This document shows positions 60,044 through 64,000 of a stretch of 64,000 nt of DNA, piece after piece. The stretch comes from Lachnospiraceae bacterium. GTDB taxonomy: Bacteria > Bacillota > Clostridia > Lachnospirales > Lachnospiraceae. Under the pieces are notes generated by a model. The model was not told where the DNA came from. It was given only the letters and a program-made list of their open reading frames with translations, and ran no database searches. The stretch spans positions 124,001-188,000 of the forward strand of contig SVEL01000002.1 of assembly GCA_015057425.1 (NCBI GenBank), given 5' to 3'. Each line of letters begins with the position of its first letter. The first letter of the stretch is position 1. Made by a program: the position numbers and the translations under genes.

Positions 60044-60405
60044 TAGTTTAATCCACTTTCCTCTACCAACTCATGAATAGTAATCTTTAACTTATCAGAA
60101 GGTCTGATTCCGATAAATCTGCATCCGTATAATGTCTTTGGTTCACCTGTATTTTCCATTCTGACTATCTCGATTACTGTATCAAACTCTTCCTTACCCC
60201 ATAATACCATATGTGTATCATAGAATGTGTTAAGTTTAAGTTCTTCAGATGTCTTAAATGCAATACCATCTTCTGATACATTAACAAGATCCACAACCAT
60301 TTCATCCGTATTAAGACCTGATAAATCTTTTGTGTTTTTAATAAGATTTAACTTAATACTTACATCAATTTTCATTCTTTTTGATTTTCTTTTTTCGTTA
60401 CCCAT
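60043..60405 (-). CDS. PilZ domain protein
   Basis: NEKRKSKRMKIDVSIKLNL...VVDLVNVSEDGIAFKT...YGCRFIGI. Confidence 0.8.
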   Translation of the reverse strand: MGNEKRKSKRMKIDVSIKLNLIKNTKDLSGLNTDEMVVDLVNVSEDGIAFKTSEELKLNTFYDTHMVLWGKEEFDTVIEIVRMENTGEPKTLYGCRFIGIRPSDKLKITIHELVEESGLN

Positions 60406-60424
60406 AAACCCTGCATCCTTTCGT

Positions 60425-61450
60425 TTAAATTAATAGCATTGCATCCCCGAAGCTAAAGAATCTGTATCTTTCTTTAATTGCTTCTTCATAAACAGCCATT
60501 ACATTTTCCCTGCCTGCAAATGCCGACACTAACATCAGTAATGTCGATTCCGGCAAATGGAAATTTGTTACAAGACCATCAATTATCTTGAATTTGTAGC
60601 CCGGATAGATAAATATCTCTGTCCATCCGCTTGACGGTGATATAGTTCCGTCTTCTTTTGCTGCAGACTCAAGCGTTCTGAGACTTGTTGTTCCGACAGA
60701 AATAACTCTTCCGCCATTACTTTTTGCTTTGTTTATTTTATTGCATGCCTCTTCATCTACCATGTAGAATTCCGAGTGCATGTGATGTTCTTTTATATTT
60801 TCAACTTTAACAGGTCGGAATGTGCCAAGCCCTACGTGTAAAGTCACACTGGCAATATCCACGCCCATAGCTTTTATTTCTTCTAAAAGTTCATTAGTAA
60901 AATGCAGCCCTGCCGTAGGCGCTGCCGCTGAACCTTCATGCTTTGCATATACGGTCTGATATCTGTTCTTATCTTTCAACTGATGTGTTATATATGGTGG
61001 CAACGGCATCTGTCCTAACTTATCGAGAAGTTCTTCCCATATGCCTTCATACTCAAACTCCACCACTCTGTTGCCTTCATCAACCACATCAAGAATCTTA
61101 CATTTTAAAAGTCCGTCACCAAAATCAAGTACTGTTCCCGGCCTTGCTTTCTTCCCCGGCTTTACAAGAGTTTCCCATGTCTTTTCACCTGTTCTCTTAA
61201 GAAGCAGCACTTCTATCTTTGCTCCAGTTCCTTCTTTAACACCGAAAAGTCTCGCCGGTATAACCTTCGTATCATTTATAACAAGACAATCACCCGGTTT
61301 TAAATATTCCTTAATGTCTTTAAATATACGATGCTCATATTCTCCTGTCATACGATTTACCTTTAAAAGGCGGCTTGATGAACGGTCCAAAAGCGGATCC
61401 TGTGCTATCAGTTCCTGTGGTAAATCATAATAAAAATCCTTTAAGTCCAT
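60425..61450 (-). CDS. queA: S-adenosylmethionine:tRNA ribosyltransferase-isomerase
   Basis: [51 protein letters not shown]. Confidence 0.96.
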   Translation of the reverse strand: MDLKDFYYDLPQELIAQDPLLDRSSSRLLKVNRMTGEYEHRIFKDIKEYLKPGDCLVINDTKVIPARLFGVKEGTGAKIEVLLLKRTGEKTWETLVKPGKKARPGTVLDFGDGLLKCKILDVVDEGNRVVEFEYEGIWEELLDKLGQMPLPPYITHQLKDKNRYQTVYAKHEGSAAAPTAGLHFTNELLEEIKAMGVDIASVTLHVGLGTFRPVKVENIKEHHMHSEFYMVDEEACNKINKAKSNGGRVISVGTTSLRTLESAAKEDGTISPSSGWTEIFIYPGYKFKIIDGLVTNFHLPESTLLMLVSAFAGRENVMAVYEEAIKERYRFFSFGDAMLLI

Positions 61451-61547
61451 GACTTTCTCCTAAATATCGGTATTTCCAATTAATGTAAACATCCGCCAAC
61501 CTTTATCATTATACAAAAAAATGTATATATTTTGCAACATATTTACA

Positions 61548-62699
61548 TTATTTTTTACTCAGAAAATCAGCCAAAAGCAAATCTACTATCATACCATAGC
61601 TCTTAGTACCTTCCTCCTGACCGTTAAACTCAAGATAACTGTCATTTATGGAATCACTTACATCTCCGATAGTTTCGCCCAATTCTGTCTCTTCAAACTT
61701 TTCCCAATACTCAATTTCCGCATAGAAATCTTTCCACACATCATCTGAGATTGTTTCATCAACTTTGCAAAACAATTCATAATCTTCTCTGTAAAGCTTA
61801 TTACTTGCATAAATATATGCTGTTGCATAGCCACTATAATTAAATTCCGGACTATCTGAGTTTACACAGGCGAGATAAGCTATATAATTAGCCTCTTCTT
61901 CCTTCATATATCCACACAAATGACTAAGTTCATGGCACATAGTAAAAGGTATACCATACTCCGGCACATCATTATTGACATTGGCCTCTATGGTAAACGG
62001 CGAATAAATCCCTACTATTTCCGTATAAGACATATACCTTGACATAAGTATAGGTTTTGCTCTGCCTGCTATATATCCTATTGATTCATACTTTTTTGAT
62101 ATCTTTCTCATTGCGTCGGCAGCATCTCCTGACACATGATAAAAGCTGCCATTTAAAGTAACAGTACCGTCTTTACCGATGCTTGTAACATTTTCTCTTG
62201 ACTCATTTGTTTTATTTGCTAAGAATACACACAATTCATATAATTCATCAACAGTATACTCTCTTACTTCAAAGTCACAGAACTTTTCAAAATCATATCT
62301 GTAGTAATTTGTTCCACACATCATTGTAAAAACAAATAACAGAATTGCTCCGGTAAATGCTACATTTCTTACACCTTTCAGAATATATATCAATGCTGTT
62401 CTTACAGGCTTTTCTTTTATAAAAAAACATTTTACAAGTTTAATTACAAATACAATTATACATACTATCGCACCTATAATAAATCCATACAATATGTACT
62501 CTGCCAATGAAAATGGCAAAAACCCCATAACAAACGCAAGGGGAACAGACAATATCTTAAAAATGCCACGGGCAAATATATATTCTGCCACAAAAGGATT
62601 ATTTTTTACTACTGCCATTACAATTCCTGTAATGGCAAGTAGTATTACCGTTATACATTCTAAAATATGTTTTTTTAAAAATCCAAAAAATCTTTTCAT
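61548..62699 (-). CDS. DUF3810-like membrane metallopeptidase-like protein
   Basis: N-terminal TMs; HELSHLCGYMKEEEANYIAYLAC. Confidence 0.75.
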   Translation of the reverse strand: MKRFFGFLKKHILECITVILLAITGIVMAVVKNNPFVAEYIFARGIFKILSVPLAFVMGFLPFSLAEYILYGFIIGAIVCIIVFVIKLVKCFFIKEKPVRTALIYILKGVRNVAFTGAILLFVFTMMCGTNYYRYDFEKFCDFEVREYTVDELYELCVFLANKTNESRENVTSIGKDGTVTLNGSFYHVSGDAADAMRKISKKYESIGYIAGRAKPILMSRYMSYTEIVGIYSPFTIEANVNNDVPEYGIPFTMCHELSHLCGYMKEEEANYIAYLACVNSDSPEFNYSGYATAYIYASNKLYREDYELFCKVDETISDDVWKDFYAEIEYWEKFEETELGETIGDVSDSINDSYLEFNGQEEGTKSYGMIVDLLLADFLSKK

Positions 62700-62708
62700 A
62701 CTTAAATT

Positions 62709-63149
62709 TTATAATTCATCTAACACTATTGTAAACGGACCGTCATTGAGAAGTTCTACAGCCATATCCGCACCGAATATACCGTGTTCAACTACTTCTA
62801 TTTCTTCTTTACACTTTTCAATGACATACTCGTACAGTTCTTCTGCCAGTTGCGGCTTACCTGCTTTGATAAATGAAGGTCTGTATCCTTTCTTACAATC
62901 AGCATAAAGTGTGAACTGGGAAACTATAAGAAGCTCTCCTCCCACATCTTTTAATGCAAGATTGGTTTTACCTTCTTCATCATCAAATATTCTAAGTCCG
63001 ACAAGCTTTTTTACATACTTGTCAGCAACTTCCTTTGTGTCTTCATCAGACACGCCTACAAGCACCAAAAAACCTTTATTAATCTTACCGACTACCTGTC
63101 CGTCTACTGTAACAGATGCGTGTTTAACTCTCTGTATAATAAATTTCAT
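62709..63149 (-). CDS. dtd: D-aminoacyl-tRNA deacylase
   Basis: [58 protein letters not shown]. Confidence 0.94.
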   Translation of the reverse strand: MKFIIQRVKHASVTVDGQVVGKINKGFLVLVGVSDEDTKEVADKYVKKLVGLRIFDDEEGKTNLALKDVGGELLIVSQFTLYADCKKGYRPSFIKAGKPQLAEELYEYVIEKCKEEIEVVEHGIFGADMAVELLNDGPFTIVLDEL

Positions 63150-63174
63150 ATTAAAAACCTCTTTTTCATTTTTC

Positions 63175-64000
63175 TTAGCTTCTAAGTTCTGCTCCGAGGT
63201 TCTTATTAAGCTGCTTAAGTATCTTTTTAACAAATGCGTCTACTGATTCTGTTGTAAATGCTTCGTCCTTTGGAGTAAAGAGTACCGTAAATGCCATACT
63301 CTTCTGGTTTTCAGCTATCTGAGCACCTTCATAGATATCGAAAAGCTTAATACTTGTTATATATTTACAAGCATCCTTCATAACATTTTCAATCTCACCG
63401 CAAGTTACATTCTTATCAACTACTATAGCTAAATCTCTCTGTTCTTCCGCAAACTTTGGAAGCGGAGTAAACATAGCTTTCTTGCCATACCACTGTGACA
63501 ATACTTCAAGGTCAATTTCCATAATATACATTGGCACACGCATATCACATTCATCTGCCACATCATAAGCAAGCTTTCCTAAGTAACCGATTTCTTCTCC
63601 GTTACAACTGATACTTGCAGTCTGGAACGGATGTAAGAATGTCTTTGCAGTATTTGCATAAGTAAATTCTACATGTAAAGTATCTGCAACCTTTTCCGCC
63701 ATTCCTTTTAATGTGAAGAAACTTTCCTTTTCACCAAACACTGCTACGCAAAGTGTCTGACGTTCATCAGGATATTCTGTTAAAGGAAGTCCCTTTGGAA
63801 TAAACTTCTTAGCTATTTCAAATAATCTTCCTGAGAGATTACCCTTCTTCTGATTATTCTTTACAGCATTAATCATGGAGGCTGCAAGTGTAGTTCTCAT
63901 AAGAGAAAGTTCCTCACTGATTGGATTCATTATACGTATTGCATGACGTTCAGGAGCATCTTCCGGAAGCTTAAGTAAATCCAAATCTGATGGTGAGAAG
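63175..64000 (-). CDS. pheT: phenylalanyl-tRNA synthetase beta subunit, C-terminal part (runs off right edge)
   Basis: [29 protein letters not shown]...[13 protein letters not shown]...[21 protein letters not shown]. Confidence 0.93.
   Translation of the reverse strand, partial: FSPSDLDLLKLPEDAPERHAIRIMNPISEELSLMRTTLAASMINAVKNNQKKGNLSGRLFEIAKKFIPKGLPLTEYPDERQTLCVAVFGEKESFFTLKGMAEKVADTLHVEFTYANTAKTFLHPFQTASISCNGEEIGYLGKLAYDVADECDMRVPMYIMEIDLEVLSQWYGKKAMFTPLPKFAEEQRDLAIVVDKNVTCGEIENVMKDACKYITSIKLFDIYEGAQIAENQKSMAFTVLFTPKDEAFTTESVDAFVKKILKQLNKNLGAELRS

Noticed and set aside
1-64000. Search for rRNA, tRNA, CRISPR-Cas, prophage structural genes, BGC core genes
   Set aside because: None recognised by eye; tRNAscan-SE/Infernal/CRISPRCasFinder would be needed to exclude them formally.

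Overview
AT-rich window, most consistent with a gut Clostridia/Lachnospiraceae-type chromosome (my inference from gene content). Most genes are on the minus strand. From left to right it contains: a DUF2264/GH88/AraC glycan block; mntP behind a yybP-ykoY Mn2+ riboswitch; a MerR-methyltransferase regulator; two GH51 arabinofuranosidases flanking an EAL protein with a C-terminal LamG-like domain; ECF-like sigma factors with long C-terminal extensions (3 paralogs in the window); a small SCC-like element at the 3' end of rlmH with a truncated serine recombinase; an Ig-like (BIG2) surface protein; icd; a P-type ATPase; an intracellular S8 protease; ddl/murF; a pilT/pilC pseudopilin-like operon with a transglutaminase lipoprotein; a Cys-rich small protein; leuS behind a T-box; hlyIII; aroA; a PilZ protein; queA; dtd; and the 3' part of pheT. 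Strongest findings: (1) all three extended sigma-factor genes carry the same upstream motif C(C/T)AAC-N18-ACT followed by an AT(A)-rich stretch, suggesting an autoregulated sigma family with a built-in sensor; (2) a 25-bp direct repeat (22/25 identical) of the rlmH 3' end, encoding ...EPYHK-stop in both copies with only synonymous differences, bounds a ~3.9 kb element in SCC fashion; (3) a cytoplasmic degenerate-GGDEF/EAL/LamG-like fusion sits between arabinofuranosidase genes; (4) a minimal pilT/pilC locus lacks canonical prepilins; (5) a 217-bp palindromic insert lies between the leuS T-box and leuS. No rRNA, tRNA or CRISPR array was recognised.
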